A stretch of DNA of 64,000 nt from Robertmurraya siralis (GTDB taxonomy: Bacteria; Bacillota; Bacilli; Bacillales; Cytobacillaceae). The notes below the pieces were generated by a model. It was given only the letters and a program-made list of their open reading frames with translations. It was not told the DNA's origin and did not search any database. Below are positions 1 to 8,771 of this stretch, one piece after another (position 1 is the first letter of the stretch; each line of letters begins with the position of its first letter). Where the stretch lies: contig NZ_SWLZ01000016.1 in assembly GCF_005502275.1 (NCBI RefSeq), positions 1-64,000 on the forward strand. Reading direction: 5' to 3'. A program made the translations under genes and the position numbers.

Positions 1-115
1 TGAGTGAGATAAAGTGGTCGGGAAACCAACTTTATCCTACCATGAAGTGAGGTTTTTTTGTTACCACGCTTTAAGCTCTCTGGAACCCCCGGCATAGCCA
101 GGGGTTTTCTAAACC
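1..115 (-). mobile_element. Partial IS200/IS605-like element, left end only
   Basis: Read on the minus strand this stretch matches the region upstream of the IS200-type transposase at 29790-29916: a GC-rich imperfect hairpin (core GGCTATGCC), then AGCTTA-AGCGTGGTA, an A-run and a CATGGT motif in the same order. The transposase gene itself would lie to the left of the window. What is seen is the subterminal region of the element; the boundary near 115 is an estimate. Confidence 0.6.
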
Positions 116-164
116 ATTAAATAACAAAGAAGCACTCGAAGATCATAAGTGCTTCTTAAATCAA

Positions 165-617
165 TCACTCTGAATGTGAATGGCCGATGAATAATTGATA
201 ACCATACAAAATAAGCGAGATGGTCATGGACACGAGCAGATGGTGAAAACGCGTAAACCTAACATATTTGATAAAGTTTATTTTTTCGAAAAATGTAATA
301 ATGGGAAAGGCATAAATTAGATTTTGAATCAAATTTGTTAGTATATACAGCCAAAACTTCCCAAAAGTAAATCTAAAGATCCATAATGCTCCGACAGGAA
401 ATGCCCCAAGAACAATCGATAATAAAGTGAGAATCTTTGTTTTTGAACTTCCTTTAAATTTCCAAAAATCGTAGTGGGTCCCAACAAAAACAATAATTAA
501 TGTTAATAAAGAGGCAAGAATTGAAACGGGTAAAAAGCGTTTAAGTAATTTTCTCGGAATAATGAATACGCTCGCCCAAGAAGAAAATAGAAAAATTCGC
601 ATAAATGATAGCAACAT
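165..617 (-). CDS. Small multi-pass membrane protein, unknown function
   Basis: The 150-residue protein has about four hydrophobic segments (roughly residues 5-22, 30-48, 63-80 and 90-108, with a fifth weak one near 125-143) joined by short basic loops, so it should sit in the cytoplasmic membrane. It begins with ATG behind a GGAGTGGG-like ribosome binding site. It is clearly related to the protein at 44453-44893: both share the IPRK(L/T)(L/I)KRF(L/F)PV start, an FGKFWLY-type segment, and FFEK followed by an F-x-R-(F/Y)-HH motif near the C-terminus. I do not recognise a named family and infer no function. It is a single gene with no evident operon partner. Confidence 0.7.
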   Translation of the reverse strand: MLLSFMRIFLFSSWASVFIIPRKLLKRFLPVSILASLLTLIIVFVGTHYDFWKFKGSSKTKILTLLSIVLGAFPVGALWIFRFTFGKFWLYILTNLIQNLIYAFPIITFFEKINFIKYVRFTRFHHLLVSMTISLILYGYQLFIGHSHSE

Positions 618-705
618 TAATTCCCACTCCTTCCTACATCTACATCATAGCTTTCGCAAAGGAGAGAAAATTATGTGAAAATCATTTGAAGTTTCTGCAG
701 CCATC

Positions 706-1185
706 TTACTGCAATGATTGTGCGCTTTCTTTCATAAAACCATAAGCTTTTGTATTAGAAAAGTCTTCTTCATGATAATCGAGACTTTCACAAGCAAAAA
801 AGAGATGTTCTAGCCAATCAAGATCATTTTGTTCTATTGCTTCTAAGCATGCATTTTCAATATATGGCAATGCAATTTCTTTTCCGAGGGAACGAAATAA
901 TTCAATTGCTTCAAGGGCACCGGGCCAATTTCTATCTTGCAGAAGTGCTGCCAAGCGGGGAAGTGCTTTCTTATTAGATGGATACCCCATGATTTTCAAC
1001 ACTTGTACCCCGTTCTCCCAGCATTCCTTTCCGTATTTCGGGAGGATCATATCGGCTTTATTTGGATCTATTTTTGATAAAATGTCAATTGCTTCTTCCT
1101 GATTTTCCTTTGGCAATAACCAGTTCAAATTATAAACATAATATAAAATGGCTTCATCTTCTAATTCAATGAACTTTGTCATCAT
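706..1185 (-). CDS. DUF5071/HEAT-like helical protein
   Basis: This soluble 159-residue, all-helical acidic protein carries short helical repeats around 'LPRLAALLQDRNWPGALEA' (about residues 75-93), a pattern that resembles the DUF5071 family as I recall it (a LLPK motif near residue 23 and an NWP motif further on). The first ATG is preceded by a GGTCGTTATG stretch with an AGAGAGG-like ribosome binding site. No catalytic residues stand out. It is transcribed away from the yhf operon, so 1186-1390 is a divergent intergenic region. A protein-binding or immunity-like role is possible, but nothing in the sequence supports a specific one. Confidence 0.65.
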   Translation of the reverse strand: MMTKFIELEDEAILYYVYNLNWLLPKENQEEAIDILSKIDPNKADMILPKYGKECWENGVQVLKIMGYPSNKKALPRLAALLQDRNWPGALEAIELFRSLGKEIALPYIENACLEAIEQNDLDWLEHLFFACESLDYHEEDFSNTKAYGFMKESAQSLQ

Positions 1186-1317
1186 AACGACCTCTCTTTT
1201 TACTCAGTTTTCCATCATATTATTTAACATTGCTATAAAATAGAAAAAAGAGCGAGTTTTGTTTTTTAGCCTCTCTTTGTTCATCTGTAACTTACAGTAT
1301 ACAAAGAAAATAAGCTA

Positions 1318-1346
1318 TTGAAAAACTAAATGGAAGCGTTTATAAT
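1318..1346 (+). promoter_or_regulatory. Sigma-A promoter of the yhf operon
   Basis: A TTGAAA -35 box (1318-1323), 17-bp spacer and perfect TATAAT -10 box (1341-1346) stand 45 bp before the yhfZ start. The near-palindromic operator begins six bases after the -10 box, so it would cover the transcription start. Confidence 0.8.
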
Positions 1347-1351
1347 TGTAA

Positions 1352-1369
1352 TATACAAAATATAGTATA
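1352..1369. promoter_or_regulatory. Probable YhfZ operator 1
   Basis: The 18-bp near-palindrome TATACAAAATATAGTATA differs at two positions from the perfect palindrome found at 7619-7636. Both copies start at the same distance from a TATAAT -10 box. A site over the transcription start suggests repression, and the adjacent GntR-type gene yhfZ is the natural candidate regulator (inference). Confidence 0.7.
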
Positions 1370-1390
1370 TTGTTTATGGAGTCGATGTAA

Positions 1391-2317
1391 ATGTGGGAAA
1401 AATTGTATTCGAAAAATGGATTGGCAGCAAAAATTATTGCACAGGAACTAATAGAACTAGAGATTGGGGAAAAGATACCTCGAGTTGCGGATTACAGTGA
1501 GAAACTGAATTTCGGAAGAGGGACAGTACAAAGTGCATTAAGTTTACTTGAAGAAATGAAAGCTATTAAATTGGAACCAAGAGGTCATTTAGGGACTTTT
1601 TTAATGAGGAAGGATAATGATTTGCTTCGTGAAATTGCAGGGATATCTCCATTAATTGGTTCCATGCCATTACCATATTCAAGGAAATATGAAGGGTTGG
1701 CTACAGGAATTATTGAGGCATTTGAGTTTTTAGGAAAAAAAATTTATTTAACCTATATGCGGGGCGGACTTAAGCGGATTGAAACAGTCCGTACAAAAAG
1801 AAGCGATTTTGCTATCGTTTCGAAGGTCACAGCTGAAAAAGTGCTGGCTGATTATCCCAGTTTGAAAATAATGAAGGAACTAGGAACAAATAGTTATGTT
1901 TCAGTTCATAAAATTTTCATATCAGATCCAGCAATAGAAAGTGTAAGAGATGGTATGAAAATCGGGGTAGATTTAGATTCCCTTGACCAGAAGAGTTTAA
2001 CCTTTGCAGAATTTGAAGGGCGTAATGTTGAATTTGTAAACATTAATTATATGCAAATATTTGACATGCTCCATTCTAAAAGTATTGATGCGGCAGTGTG
2101 GAATATGGATGATCGGAGGATGAGCAGCTCTTTTAAAGCGATTGACTTTGAATCTCCCACTGCAAAGGAAATATCTGAAGGGACATCAGAGGCCGTTATT
2201 GTTATTGATGGAGAACGTGAAGATGAAATAACCGATAAATGGAACTCTGTTGAAATTCAAAGGGTTTTAGAGATTCAAAAAAGCGTAGAATCTGGAGAAA
2301 GATTGCCAAGCTATTAG
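1391..2317 (+). CDS. yhfZ: GntR-type transcriptional regulator YhfZ
   Basis: The 308-residue protein has an N-terminal winged-helix region (about residues 15-75, including 'KIPRVADYSEKLNFGRGTVQ', like GntR recognition helices) followed by a larger domain (about 85-300) resembling periplasmic-binding-protein folds, as in the YhfZ family of the E. coli yhf operon. It should bind DNA and sense a small molecule. The ATG has a GGAG ribosome binding site nine bases upstream. It is the first gene of a co-directional operon and its promoter carries a palindrome repeated before the amidase-like gene, which fits autoregulation plus control of a second internal promoter. The effector is unknown. Confidence 0.85.
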   Translation: MWEKLYSKNGLAAKIIAQELIELEIGEKIPRVADYSEKLNFGRGTVQSALSLLEEMKAIKLEPRGHLGTFLMRKDNDLLREIAGISPLIGSMPLPYSRKYEGLATGIIEAFEFLGKKIYLTYMRGGLKRIETVRTKRSDFAIVSKVTAEKVLADYPSLKIMKELGTNSYVSVHKIFISDPAIESVRDGMKIGVDLDSLDQKSLTFAEFEGRNVEFVNINYMQIFDMLHSKSIDAAVWNMDDRRMSSSFKAIDFESPTAKEISEGTSEAVIVIDGEREDEITDKWNSVEIQRVLEIQKSVESGERLPSY

Positions 2318-2373
2318 TCTTTTATCCGATGTGACATCCGCTTCATCCAAAAATGAGAAGGAGTGTGAGTTTG

Positions 2374-3249
2374 ATGTTGGAGTATGGAATTACTTATATG
2401 CATGAGCACACAACGATTGACTTATCAGAATTAAAATGTAATGAAGACTGTCAATTAGACGTCTTTTCTGAAACAGTGAAGGAATATAAAAAGCTATATG
2501 AAAAAGGTGTTCGTAACATTGTCGATGTCACGAATTTTGGCATGGGGAGAAATATCCCTTTTGTTCAAAAAGTGTCTAAAGAATCTGGGATTAATATTAT
2601 TTATGCAACAGGGTTTTACCAGGATAAATTTTATCCCATCCAGGTTTTTCGTGAATCAAAAGAGCAGCTAGCAGAGAGAATGTTCAAAGAAATTCATGAA
2701 GGCATAAAAGGAACGGAAGAGAAAGCAGAAATTATCGGGGAGATTGGTACAAGTTATAATAATTGGACTGAAGCAGAGAAAAAGGTATTTGAGGCGGTCG
2801 TCATGGTCCATAAGGAAACAAATAAACCGATTACAACACATACTTCACTAGGAACGCTCGGACATGAGCAGGTTGAGTTTTTCAAGAAGCATGGCGTTGA
2901 CTTAAATCGAGTGATTATTGGACATGTTGATTTAACAGGGGATTTCGACTATATCCTGAAAATTATAAAAGAAGGAGCATACGTCGAATTTGACACGATT
3001 GGGAAAGAAAATTACATGCCTGATCAAGTGCGCGCTGATATTTTAAAAAAACTCCAGGACTTAGGATATATCGACAGAGTATTGTTATCAATGGATATTA
3101 CTCGAAAATCCCATCTAGAATATCAAGGTGGATTGGGCTATTCTTTCTTATTGGATCATTTCATTCCACGTTTGCAGCAAAGTGGATTAACAGATGAATC
3201 CATCGAAAAAATGTTAATTAAGAACCCAATCGCGTTTATGGAAGGTTAA
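2374..3249 (+). CDS. php: Phosphotriesterase-homology protein (PHP/YhfV type)
   Basis: This is a TIM-barrel metallohydrolase of the phosphotriesterase-like amidohydrolase group. The metal ligands can be followed: HEH near the start, a Glu in GEIGTS, His in TTHTSLG, His in IGHVDLT, and Asp in SMDITR. Glu in place of the carboxylated lysine is typical of the PHP branch as I recall it. ATG 2374 is chosen because the AAGGAG ribosome binding site lies about ten bases before it; an upstream in-frame ATG at 2353 overlaps that site. The protein starts 56 bp after yhfZ and corresponds to YhfV/Php of E. coli. The substrate is not established; the operon context suggests a phosphorylated or lactone-like sugar derivative (inference). 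Confidence 0.85.
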   Translation: MLEYGITYMHEHTTIDLSELKCNEDCQLDVFSETVKEYKKLYEKGVRNIVDVTNFGMGRNIPFVQKVSKESGINIIYATGFYQDKFYPIQVFRESKEQLAERMFKEIHEGIKGTEEKAEIIGEIGTSYNNWTEAEKKVFEAVVMVHKETNKPITTHTSLGTLGHEQVEFFKKHGVDLNRVIIGHVDLTGDFDYILKIIKEGAYVEFDTIGKENYMPDQVRADILKKLQDLGYIDRVLLSMDITRKSHLEYQGGLGYSFLLDHFIPRLQQSGLTDESIEKMLIKNPIAFMEG

Positions 3250-3250
3250 G

Positions 3251-4366
3251 GTGAATGAAATGGACACATGCCCATTGAAGAGCATTTCTCTGGAAGAAGC
3301 TATGAAGAGGCAATTTAAGTTAGTTGATATTATTACGAGACATTTTCACGGGGAAGAGCTGCTTACATTAGGTGATCTGGGTGTTGTAAAGGGACTTAAC
3401 AAACCACGGTTTACAAAAAAAGTGGAGGCGGCGTTAGCAGAGTATTTTGGTGCTGAGAAAGCAATGCTCGTACGCGGGGCCGGTACCGGGGCACTGCGTT
3501 TCGGATTTATGAGTTTCTTAAAGCCAGGTGATAAGCTTCTGGTGCATGATGCACCGATATATCCAACTAGCAAGACGACACTAGAATTTATGGGTGTTCA
3601 GGCGGTTCATGCAGATTTTCATAACCATGAGCAAATAAAAAATGTGATTGAGCGTAACCCAGGTTTAAAAGGAGTGCTGATCCAGCATACACGTCAAAAG
3701 ATGGATGATCATTACGATCTAACTGAAACGATCGAGGCAATCCGTTCAGTGAGTCCAAATCTAACCATCATCACGGATGATAACTATGCAGCGATGAAAG
3801 TAGAGAAGATTGGTACACAAGCTGGAGCAGACTTAGCTACCTTTTCACTATTTAAATTACTGGGACCAGAAGGAATCGGATTAATTCTTGGAAAAGAACG
3901 CTTTATTAATCAAATAGAAAAATTAAACTATTCAGGTGGTAGTCAAGTTCAAGGATACGAGGCTTTAGAGGCAATTCGTGGACTTGTTTATGCACCAGTT
4001 ATGTTAGCGATTCAGGCGAATGTCAACGAAGAATTAGTAAGGCTTTTAAATAATGGTGAAGTGGCAGGTGTAAAAAAAGCTTATCTTGCTAATGCCCAAT
4101 CAAAAGTATTATTGGTAGAGCTGGATGAGCCGATCGCTGAGGAGGTTTTGAAACAAGCAAATGAATTAGGGGCAGCTCCTAACCCTGTAGGAGCAGAATC
4201 TAAATATGAAATCGTCCCAATGTTCTATCGAGTATCAGGTACATTTCTTGCTGCAGAGCCTTCACTCGCAAAAAGGATGATTCGCATCAATCCATTAAGA
4301 AGTGGTGTTGAAACGATTGTTAGAATACTACGAACATCGATAGAAAGGGTAACAGAGAATCGTTAA
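3251..4366 (+). CDS. yhfS: PLP-dependent aminotransferase-like protein YhfS
   Basis: This 371-residue fold-type I PLP enzyme resembles cysteine desulfurases and class V aminotransferases. A glycine-rich cofactor loop (RGAGTGALR), an Asp in ITDDNYAAM and the likely Schiff-base lysine in FSLFKLLGPEG (about residue 202) are all present. It starts at GTG 3251, one base after php ends, with GGAAGG upstream; an in-frame ATG at 3260 is also possible with AAGGTG. It matches YhfS of the E. coli yhf operon. The acceptor and donor are unknown. Placement between a hydrolase and a mutase suggests a step on an amino-compound intermediate (inference). Confidence 0.85.
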   Translation: MNEMDTCPLKSISLEEAMKRQFKLVDIITRHFHGEELLTLGDLGVVKGLNKPRFTKKVEAALAEYFGAEKAMLVRGAGTGALRFGFMSFLKPGDKLLVHDAPIYPTSKTTLEFMGVQAVHADFHNHEQIKNVIERNPGLKGVLIQHTRQKMDDHYDLTETIEAIRSVSPNLTIITDDNYAAMKVEKIGTQAGADLATFSLFKLLGPEGIGLILGKERFINQIEKLNYSGGSQVQGYEALEAIRGLVYAPVMLAIQANVNEELVRLLNNGEVAGVKKAYLANAQSKVLLVELDEPIAEEVLKQANELGAAPNPVGAESKYEIVPMFYRVSGTFLAAEPSLAKRMIRINPLRSGVETIVRILRTSIERVTENR

Positions 4367-4390
4367 CTTAACACTTTGGAGGAAGGTATC

Positions 4391-5611
4391 ATGAACAGAA
4401 GGGCAATTATTTTAATATTAGATAGCTTAGGTGTTGGTTTTATGGAGGATGCGAAGGATTATCATCCACAAGATGTAGGTGCAAATACCTTTGCGCATAT
4501 TCTAGATGCTGTGCCACAACTAACGATTCCAACGTTTGAACAATTAGGCATAAATAAAATTTTAAATCATCCTCTTTTAAAAAATCGAGACAGTATAGCC
4601 AGTTATGGTGTTTGTAACTTAATGCATCATGGTGCAGATAGTTTTGAAGGACATAATGAGATTATGGGCACGAAACCGAAAAAAGCTTATCTTGCTCCGT
4701 TTATCGAAAATATAGAAATTGTAAAAGAGGCATTGGAGAAGGAAGGCTATAAGGTCACAATTCCAAATCAAGATTTGCCCTATTTATTAATAAATGATCT
4801 CGTTATTGTTGCGGACAATATTGAGACGGACTACGGTCAAATTTATAATGTAAGTGCACCGCTGGACTACATCGCGTTTAATGAAGTATTGAAGATTGGT
4901 CAATGTGTAAGAGAGCATGTAAAAGTGAATCGGGTCATTGCTCTAGGTGGGGAAAATGTTACTCCACAGCATCTGCAGAATTCTGTAGAAAGAAGAGAAG
5001 ATGGGTTAGTTGGGGTTAACTCTCCTAAATCCAATGTTTATAACAAAGGATATCAAGTGCGACATTTAGGTTTTGGCATAAATCCGGAGCATCAATTGCC
5101 GACTTTAGCTATAAAAGCAGGCTATAATGTTTCACTTGTTGGGAAGATGCAGGATGTTATTTATTGCGAGGGGGCTAATAAGTTTCCTGGAGTAGATACT
5201 GCTCAAGTAATGGAGGATATATTAGCTGAACTAGATCAAGTTTCAAATGGAGTGATTGCAGCAACTGTCCAAGAAACTGATCTGGCAGGTCACGCTCAAG
5301 ACCCGGTTCGTTATGCAAATCGGATCGAAGTAGTCGATCGTTATTTACCCAAATTACTCGAAAAGATGAAAGACGATGATCTCCTGATTATGAGTGCTGA
5401 TCACGGAAACGATCCTACAATCGGTCATAATCAACATACAAGAGAAAAAACTTACTTGTTAGCTTATCAAAAACAATGCAAACCAGTGGAATTGGGAGAG
5501 CGAAAGACATTATCAGATATTGCGGCAACAGCAGCAGATTTCCTGGGTCTATCAAATATAGAAAATGGAACATCATTTCTCCCACTAATAGAACAGCCAA
5601 GAAAGGAGTGA
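4391..5611 (+). CDS. yhfW: Phosphopentomutase-like protein YhfW
   Basis: This protein of about 406 residues belongs to the alkaline phosphatase superfamily and resembles phosphopentomutase. The N-terminal ILDSLGVGFMED motif carries a metal-binding Asp, and the C-terminal MSADHGNDPT and GHNQHTREK motifs carry the remaining Asp and His ligands. A Thr or Ser phosphate carrier would lie near 'ADSFEGHNEIMGTKP'. ATG 4391 is chosen because GGAGGAAGG lies just upstream. It is the YhfW homologue of the yhf operon and would move or remove a phosphate on a sugar intermediate. It ends five bases before yhfX, so the two are probably translationally coupled. Confidence 0.85.
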   Translation: MNRRAIILILDSLGVGFMEDAKDYHPQDVGANTFAHILDAVPQLTIPTFEQLGINKILNHPLLKNRDSIASYGVCNLMHHGADSFEGHNEIMGTKPKKAYLAPFIENIEIVKEALEKEGYKVTIPNQDLPYLLINDLVIVADNIETDYGQIYNVSAPLDYIAFNEVLKIGQCVREHVKVNRVIALGGENVTPQHLQNSVERREDGLVGVNSPKSNVYNKGYQVRHLGFGINPEHQLPTLAIKAGYNVSLVGKMQDVIYCEGANKFPGVDTAQVMEDILAELDQVSNGVIAATVQETDLAGHAQDPVRYANRIEVVDRYLPKLLEKMKDDDLLIMSADHGNDPTIGHNQHTREKTYLLAYQKQCKPVELGERKTLSDIAATAADFLGLSNIENGTSFLPLIEQPRKE

Positions 5612-5616
5612 GAATT

Positions 5617-6768
5617 ATGTTTTTAGAAGTCGTTCAAAGAAGAAATCCTAAATTAGTAGAATTTGCTACAGAGCTTCATCAGAAAGGCTTCATCTCACCG
5701 AACACATATGTTGTTGACTTAGAAACGATAAAAAATAATAGTCAAGCTATTTCCAGAGAAGCCAAAAAACTGGATATTGAACTTTTTTTCATGACAAAGC
5801 AATTTGGCCGCAATCCTTTGCTTTCGAAAGCGATTGTTGAAGCCGGTATAGAAAAAGCGGTTGCAGTTGATCCTTGGGAAGCACTTTCCTTAAATAAAAA
5901 TGGGATCAAAATCGGACATGTAGGGCATCTTGTACAGATTCCTAAAAAGATGATTCCCCAAATCCTTATGCTTAATCCAGATTTTGTGACTGTTTTTAGT
6001 TATGAAAATGCTAAAAATATTAGTGATGTTTCTGCCAGCATGAATAAAAAGCAAAAAATATTTTTACGGGTTGCGAATGAAAATGATTTTCTTTACGACG
6101 GTCAAGAAGGTGGCTTCACGTATAAACAACTAACAGAACAAATTGAACAGCTAGAGAAATTGACGGGAATAGAAATCGCAGGATTGACAAGTTTTCCTTG
6201 TTTATTAATAGATGGAGGCATTCCAGAAACAACTCCGAATGTAGAGTCTATGCTTAAAGTTAAGGAATTTTTAGAAGGAAGAGATTATCAAAGTCTTGAA
6301 ATGAATATGCCAAGTGCCACATCAACAGCGACGCTAAATCTGTTGAAAATGTGCGGTGCCACACAGGGGGAACCGGGGCATGCATTGACAGGTACCACTC
6401 CATTGCACGCAATGGAAGATTTAGCAGAGAAACCAGCTATGGTCTATGTTTCAGAAGTATCCCATTTCTATAATGACAAAGCATTTGTATTTGGAGGGGG
6501 ATTTTACCCGAGATCGAAAATGCAGGGGGCACTCGTAGGTTCAAGTATAGATAGCCTTAGATACTATCCTATTGTCGAAAATGATCCTACCAATATCGAT
6601 TATTATGGTGCCTTGAAAACAAATGATGTCAAGATTGGTGATACGGCCATATATGCTTTTCGTACTCAAGTCTTCGTCACAAATGCCCAGGTAGCAGTAG
6701 TTGGAAATATAACAACAAACCCTGAATTGTTAGGTATTTACGATTCAAAAGGAAACGTAATACGTTAA
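5617..6768 (+). CDS. yhfX: Alanine racemase-fold PLP protein YhfX
   Basis: The 383-residue protein has the fold-type III PLP barrel of alanine racemase and D-threonine aldolase relatives. The predicted Schiff-base lysine is K61 in FFMTKQFGRNP, and the C-terminal beta domain contains FGGGFYPRSK. ATG 5617 follows AAAGGAGTGAGAATT; the long in-frame upstream extension overlaps yhfW and is not coding. It corresponds to YhfX of E. coli. Such enzymes racemise or cleave amino acids, but the substrate here is unknown. It precedes a nagB-like gene by 40 bp in the same operon. Confidence 0.85.
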   Translation: MFLEVVQRRNPKLVEFATELHQKGFISPNTYVVDLETIKNNSQAISREAKKLDIELFFMTKQFGRNPLLSKAIVEAGIEKAVAVDPWEALSLNKNGIKIGHVGHLVQIPKKMIPQILMLNPDFVTVFSYENAKNISDVSASMNKKQKIFLRVANENDFLYDGQEGGFTYKQLTEQIEQLEKLTGIEIAGLTSFPCLLIDGGIPETTPNVESMLKVKEFLEGRDYQSLEMNMPSATSTATLNLLKMCGATQGEPGHALTGTTPLHAMEDLAEKPAMVYVSEVSHFYNDKAFVFGGGFYPRSKMQGALVGSSIDSLRYYPIVENDPTNIDYYGALKTNDVKIGDTAIYAFRTQVFVTNAQVAVVGNITTNPELLGIYDSKGNVIR

Positions 6769-6808
6769 AACTTTCTGGGAATGATTACTTATGAAAGGAA
6801 GGAATTGA

Positions 6809-7549
6809 GTGGAGATAATCTGTGTGAATAACTATGATGAAATGAGCGAAAGAGCTGCAGCGATGATTGCGGACCAAATAAAACATGTTCCTCATTCAAC
6901 ATTAGGACTGGCAACAGGCTCTACACCGGAGGGTCTATACAGAAGTTTAATTCAAAAAAACAGACAGGATAAAGTATCGTTTAAAGATGTGACGACCTTT
7001 AATTTGGATGAATACATTGGACTTTCTGAAACAGATACAAACAGCTATCACTTTTTCATGCATAGCCATTTTTTTGATTATATTGATATTCAGCATTATA
7101 ACATACACATTCCGAATGGATTGGCAAATGATTTGGAACAAGAGTGTGAGAATTATGAAGCAAAAATACGGAACATCGATATTCAAGTGTTGGGTTTAGG
7201 GTTAAATGGTCATATCGGTTTTAATGAGCCTGGTACATCTTTCTTAAGCAGGACGCATCTTGTCCATTTAACTGAATCGACAAGAAAAGCAAATTCTCGC
7301 TATTTTAAAACAATAGAGGATGTTCCTGAACGGGCCATTACGATGGGGATTAATACCATCATGAAAAGTAAAAAGATTATTCTACTAGTTTCGGGAGAGA
7401 GGAAAGCAGAAGCAGTAGAGCGACTAATGAATGGAGAGATATCAGAGGATTTTCCAGCTTCTGTTTTACAGCGCCATCCTAATGTTGTCTTAATTGGTGA
7501 TAAAGCTGCACTAAAAAAGCTTCGTTTACAAAATGAATTTATTTGTTGA
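6809..7549 (+). CDS. nagB: Glucosamine-6-phosphate deaminase-like protein
   Basis: At 246 residues this has the usual NagB length. Family signatures are all present: the phosphate loop ATGSTPEGLY, D67 in FNLDEY (general base), GLNGHIGFNEPG with H135 and E140, and RAITMGI near the C-terminal lid. The family converts glucosamine-6-phosphate to fructose-6-phosphate and ammonia. It starts with GTG after AAAGGAAGG. nagB is not part of the enterobacterial yhf operon as I remember it, so its presence suggests that the pathway here feeds or produces an amino-sugar phosphate (inference). A terminator between nagB and the next promoter is not obvious. Confidence 0.9.
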   Translation: MEIICVNNYDEMSERAAAMIADQIKHVPHSTLGLATGSTPEGLYRSLIQKNRQDKVSFKDVTTFNLDEYIGLSETDTNSYHFFMHSHFFDYIDIQHYNIHIPNGLANDLEQECENYEAKIRNIDIQVLGLGLNGHIGFNEPGTSFLSRTHLVHLTESTRKANSRYFKTIEDVPERAITMGINTIMKSKKIILLVSGERKAEAVERLMNGEISEDFPASVLQRHPNVVLIGDKAALKKLRLQNEFIC

Positions 7550-7584
7550 TGAAGATATAAAAGAATATAAATCTTAACATCACA

Positions 7585-7613
7585 TTGAACGAAGCAAATG
7601 TTAGCGCTATAAT
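7585..7613 (+). promoter_or_regulatory. Internal sigma-A promoter of the yhf operon
   Basis: A TTGAAC -35 box (7585-7590), a 17-bp spacer and TATAAT (7608-7613) repeat the geometry of the promoter at 1318-1346. The perfect palindrome at 7619 starts six bases after the -10 box, exactly as in the first module. Confidence 0.8.
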
Positions 7614-7618
7614 TACAA

Positions 7619-7636
7619 TATACAATATATTGTATA
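7619..7636. promoter_or_regulatory. Probable YhfZ operator 2
   Basis: TATACAATATATTGTATA is a perfect 18-bp palindrome. It shares 16 of 18 positions and identical placement with the element at 1352-1369. A common regulator, most likely YhfZ, would coordinate both halves of the operon (inference). Confidence 0.75.
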
Positions 7637-7673
7637 GGAATAATAGTTTAGATATAGATTGCGAGTGAGCTTA

Positions 7674-8744
7674 ATGACAAATTTGAGCAACAAACTTGAA
7701 CTTGCTAAAAGAGAAGTAGGGAGGTCTGTTATCTATATCAATCCAAATGTCAGAGAGGAAAGTGAAACAAAAAATCAACATCCATTATATTTTGGGCTGA
7801 AGGATACCAACCAGATCCCTGATAACATCATTAATAGGCTTAGATATCATCCCGATTATCTTTGGTTAACAGTGGATAAGGCATCAAATAGAGGACGTGC
7901 CATAGATACAGACTTAATCAATCCTGTTACCTATCGTGTTATGACAGGTTCGACAAGCGGTGGTCCAATCAATATCTTGAAGGGAATGATTGATTTTGCT
8001 ATCGGAACTGATGGGGGAGGTTCTGTATTAGCCCCAGCACTTAGTTGTCAATTGCCTTCAATGATTGGATCAGGACTTGGACTTTTAGTAAAACATCAAA
8101 AGAAGTCTACAGAGGGGCTTTCGTTTACAGGTAGTATAGGGGTTATCGGTAAGAATATAAAGACGTTAAAAGAAGTAATGGAATGCCTAATCGGAACAAA
8201 TTTTGAGAGGAAAGCCAATAGAGGATTCAAAGTCATTGTGCCAAAAAAGGGAACTGTTAACTGTCCAGATGGTCAAGATATGAATAAAAAAGTTATGCAC
8301 TACCTGTCAAAAATACAATGTGGTGAGTACTCCGTTGAAGAGACAGAGATGAGTGGAATCGATGACCGAAAACGCGGAATAGAAATTATCCATGAATCCT
8401 TTGAACAAAGGGGAGCTGACATAATCGTTACTTGTGAGGGACCCATCGATGTGTATGGCTATGGAGAAACGATTCCACAATTTTTGGGAAATCCGGGTCG
8501 AGAACTGACAAGAAATCATGGTAAATACCTAGTGAGAGCAGCCAACATGTGTGGAACAACCGCTATTACGGTTCCAATTGAAACATTAGCTTGTGGATTA
8601 GTGATCATTGCCAAAAAAGGTTTCGAGACATCAATGATTGCTCTTGAGATGGCGGCAAGACTTGAAGAGGTCATTTCAATGCCAGAAATTTGGAAGCGTT
8701 ATTTTATTCAGGAACCTAAATTTACAGGCTTGGATTTACAATAA
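7674..8744 (+). CDS. Short amidase-signature-like protein in the yhf operon
   Basis: The 356-residue protein contains the amidase-signature core: GSTSGGP (S93 as the cis-serine candidate) and GTDGGGSVLAP (S117 as the nucleophile candidate). These are separated by 24 residues, the spacing I recall for GatA, FAAH and malonamidase. The usual upstream GxPVxVKDN segment that carries the catalytic lysine is missing; the only nearby lysine is K69 in TVDKAS, which aligns with the later GKTN motif. The chain is also about 100 residues shorter than typical amidases. It may therefore be a variant or non-catalytic member. ATG 7674 is weakly supported by GAGTGAG; TTG 7659 is an alternative. It heads the second transcriptional unit. 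Confidence 0.7.
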   Translation: MTNLSNKLELAKREVGRSVIYINPNVREESETKNQHPLYFGLKDTNQIPDNIINRLRYHPDYLWLTVDKASNRGRAIDTDLINPVTYRVMTGSTSGGPINILKGMIDFAIGTDGGGSVLAPALSCQLPSMIGSGLGLLVKHQKKSTEGLSFTGSIGVIGKNIKTLKEVMECLIGTNFERKANRGFKVIVPKKGTVNCPDGQDMNKKVMHYLSKIQCGEYSVEETEMSGIDDRKRGIEIIHESFEQRGADIIVTCEGPIDVYGYGETIPQFLGNPGRELTRNHGKYLVRAANMCGTTAITVPIETLACGLVIIAKKGFETSMIALEMAARLEEVISMPEIWKRYFIQEPKFTGLDLQ

Positions 8745-8771
8745 TTTGTTTGTTGAAAGGAGAGTAAAAGA

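Noticed and set aside
5476-5616. N-terminal extension of yhfX
   Set aside because: It overlaps the end of yhfW; a strong AAAGGAGTG site places the start at ATG 5617.
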